DNA of 6,707 bases from Natronomonas sp. (GTDB lineage: Archaea > Halobacteriota > Halobacteria > Halobacteriales > Haloarculaceae). Of the stretch, positions 5,527 to 6,707 are shown piece after piece. Within the stretch, counting starts at the first letter, position 1; the number at the start of each line of letters is the position of its first letter. The stretch covers positions 1-6,707 of the forward strand of contig SKKJ01000135.1 of NCBI GenBank assembly GCA_007121575.1, written 5' to 3'. Both the position numbers and the translations under genes were made by a program. The notes under the pieces were generated by a model. The model was not told the origin of the DNA, ran no database searches, and worked only from the letters and a program-made list of their open reading frames with translations.

Positions 5527-6135
5527 ATGAGCGATATGGACTGGAAACGGGTGACAGCTCACGAACCGACAACGGCCGTCGAGGGGGATCGAAAAGCGGC
5601 CGTTCTCGTCCCGGTGATCATCCGTCCCGATGGGGAATACCTCCTCTTTACGAAACGAGCGGATCATCTCGGCGAACACCCCGGACAGATGAGTTTTCCC
5701 GGCGGCGGATACGAGCCGGAAGACGAAGATCTCGCCGTAACGGCGAAACGCGAGGCGTTCGAAGAAGTCGGACTCGACCCCGACGCCGCAGAGATCGTCG
5801 GACAACTCGATGATATCCCAACCGTCTCGAACTATCTCGTTCGACCGTTCGTCGCGAAAGTCCCGGATCAAGAATACACGCCGGACGAACGGGAAGTCGC
5901 AGAGATCGCCATCCTCCCACTCTCCGGATTGACCGATCTCGAAAACTACGAGTCCGAACGCCGAGATCATCCATACTACGGCGATATCCGAATCCATTAC
6001 TTCCGCGTAAACGGCTATACGGTGTGGGGCGCGACCGGTCGAATGCTCGTTCAGTTCCTCGAGTTGGCGACAGATTGGCGGATGCCGTCCGAACCGGATC
6101 GAATCGTCGATCCCGACGCCGAGTACCCCGTGTGA
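5527..6135 (+). CDS. Nudix hydrolase, CoA pyrophosphatase type (NudL-like)
   Basis: A 202-residue Nudix enzyme. The Nudix box is complete at residues 61-83: Gly61, Glu67, Arg75-Glu76, Glu79-Glu80, Gly82, Leu83, fitting GX5EX7REUXEEXGU. Just before it, 'LLFTKRADHLGEHPGQMSFP' (39-58) is the extra signature of the NudL/YeaB (UPF0035) group, which cleaves coenzyme A and its derivatives to phosphopantetheine and 3',5'-ADP. The likely reaction is therefore CoA pyrophosphate hydrolysis, dependent on Mg or Mn. ATG 5527 has GAGGA only 3 bases upstream; an in-frame ATG at 5536 is also possible. The preceding gene ends 15 bases earlier, suggesting an operon. The gene converges on the helicase gene with 25 bases between them, and a 12-base palindrome covers its stop codon. 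Confidence 0.9.
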   Translation: MSDMDWKRVTAHEPTTAVEGDRKAAVLVPVIIRPDGEYLLFTKRADHLGEHPGQMSFPGGGYEPEDEDLAVTAKREAFEEVGLDPDAAEIVGQLDDIPTVSNYLVRPFVAKVPDQEYTPDEREVAEIAILPLSGLTDLENYESERRDHPYYGDIRIHYFRVNGYTVWGATGRMLVQFLELATDWRMPSEPDRIVDPDAEYPV

Positions 6136-6141
6136 TCACAC
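6130..6141. repeat. Perfect 12-base palindrome at the Nudix stop codon
   Basis: GTGTGATCACAC is exactly self-complementary and includes the last codon and TGA stop of the Nudix gene. It lies between two converging genes. It has no loop, so it is a poor RNA hairpin; protein binding or chance are alternatives. Confidence 0.5.
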
Positions 6142-6160
6142 AGAGAAACGAGACGCACCG

Positions 6161-6707
6161 TCACGGCGTCGGCGGATCGCCGCTCCACGCACCCATATCC
6201 GTATAAAAATTCAACATCGCGAACTTCAGTTTCTCGGGCGCGATATCGATATGTTCACGCCGTTCTTCGGGTGGAAAGCTCGGGTAGACGCTATACTCGC
6301 CGAGATCTGTGCGCTGTGAGCCGGTGTACCGTTCATCGACGAGAACACGGACACCGAAATCGTCGGGTGATCGAATCACGCGGCCGAGCGCCTGCCGTGT
6401 CTTTCGAACCGTCGGTATCTCGACGGCGTATCGCCAACCCGCATCGGCGTCACCCTCACCGAACTCACCGCGATACGCCCGTTGGACGGCCTCCATTCGA
6501 TCATCGAGATGTGGATACGGGACGCCGATGACGACGACGCTTCGGGCCGCATCGTCATCGAAGCTGACGCCCTCGGTGAGCGTTCCCCACAGCGATGTGA
6601 AAAGAACCGCGTCGTCGCGTGAGACGAACTCCTGTCTGAGGGATTCAGCTCTCGTTCCGGGCTCGTCGAGAAGCGGCGTCGAATCGCCCGAAAACCGGTG
6701 ATAGTAC
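6161..6707 (-). CDS. XPD/Rad3-like ATP-dependent DNA helicase, C-terminal part
   Basis: The last 181 residues of a superfamily 2 helicase; the start is beyond the right edge. Reading inward from 6706, 'LFTSLWGTLTEGVSF' (35-49 of the visible part) followed by VVVIGVPYPHLDDRM (57-71) matches the C-terminal RecA-like domain of Rad3/XPD/DinG proteins around motif V. 'RQALGRVIRSPDDFG' (104-118) holds motif VI, QxxGRxxR with Gln105, Gly108, Arg109 and Arg112, which contacts ATP and couples hydrolysis to movement. 'RVLVDERY' follows as in the family. The N-terminal Walker motifs and the iron-sulfur cysteines of XPD would lie outside the window, so the subfamily cannot be settled. The protein ends at a TGA at 6161, 25 bases from the converging Nudix gene. 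Confidence 0.88.
   Translation of the reverse strand, partial: YYHRFSGDSTPLLDEPGTRAESLRQEFVSRDDAVLFTSLWGTLTEGVSFDDDAARSVVVIGVPYPHLDDRMEAVQRAYRGEFGEGDADAGWRYAVEIPTVRKTRQALGRVIRSPDDFGVRVLVDERYTGSQRTDLGEYSVYPSFPPEERREHIDIAPEKLKFAMLNFYTDMGAWSGDPPTP

Noticed and set aside
5365..5997. 210-codon open frame on the minus strand
   Set aside because: It lies opposite the Nudix gene and the gene before it, both of which have recognisable protein families. Its translation shows no motif and is the usual antisense shadow in GC-biased haloarchaeal DNA.
6130..6141. CRP-like TGTGATCACA site
   Set aside because: The match to the bacterial cAMP-CRP half-sites is coincidental; the site is at a gene end and the organism is an archaeon.

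Overview
The window looks like chromosomal DNA from a haloarchaeon (class Halobacteria). The proteins are strongly acidic (rich in Asp and Glu). One gene encodes a lipoprotein with a twin-arginine signal and lipobox. Several genes have TATA-like boxes about 26-30 bases ahead of the start codon and little or no leader, as in haloarchaeal leaderless transcripts. A Cys-type archaeal Thi4 and a regulator with an HTH-ThiN architecture are also present. The genus cannot be resolved from the sequence alone. I see no rRNA, tRNA, CRISPR array, IS element or prophage gene; this is ordinary core chromosome with one notable thiamine cluster.

Left part (1-1767): the N-terminal 244 residues of a Wzx/AglR-like polysaccharide flippase (minus strand, running off the left edge) lie downstream of a small Tat-exported lipoprotein (minus). 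The gap between them carries an 18-base imperfect tandem repeat. Divergent from the lipoprotein, on the plus strand, is a YdjM/DUF457-type membrane-bound metal-dependent hydrolase.

Centre (1849-4947): thi4, the thiamine thiazole synthase, is on the plus strand. It meets head-on a compact three-gene minus-strand operon read in the order dcd (dCTP deaminase), thiR-like (HTH plus ThiN domain), and a class I SAM methyltransferase. The operon genes overlap by 4 bases (ATGA) and by 1 base (TAATG). The HTH-ThiN protein fits ThiR, the archaeal thiamine regulator. A perfect 10-base palindrome sits on the thi4 promoter, where such a repressor could act. The cluster therefore reads as a thiamine-responsive regulator beside its likely target, with the regulator tied transcriptionally to dCTP deaminase and to a methyltransferase of unknown substrate.

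Right part (5053-6707): a conserved haloarchaeal hypothetical protein (resembling DUF7109) and a CoA-pyrophosphatase-type Nudix hydrolase form a plus-strand pair 15 bases apart. They converge on the C-terminal 181 residues of an XPD/Rad3-like DNA helicase (minus, running off the right edge). A perfect 12-base palindrome spans the Nudix stop codon.

No gene-free stretch exceeds about 105 bases.
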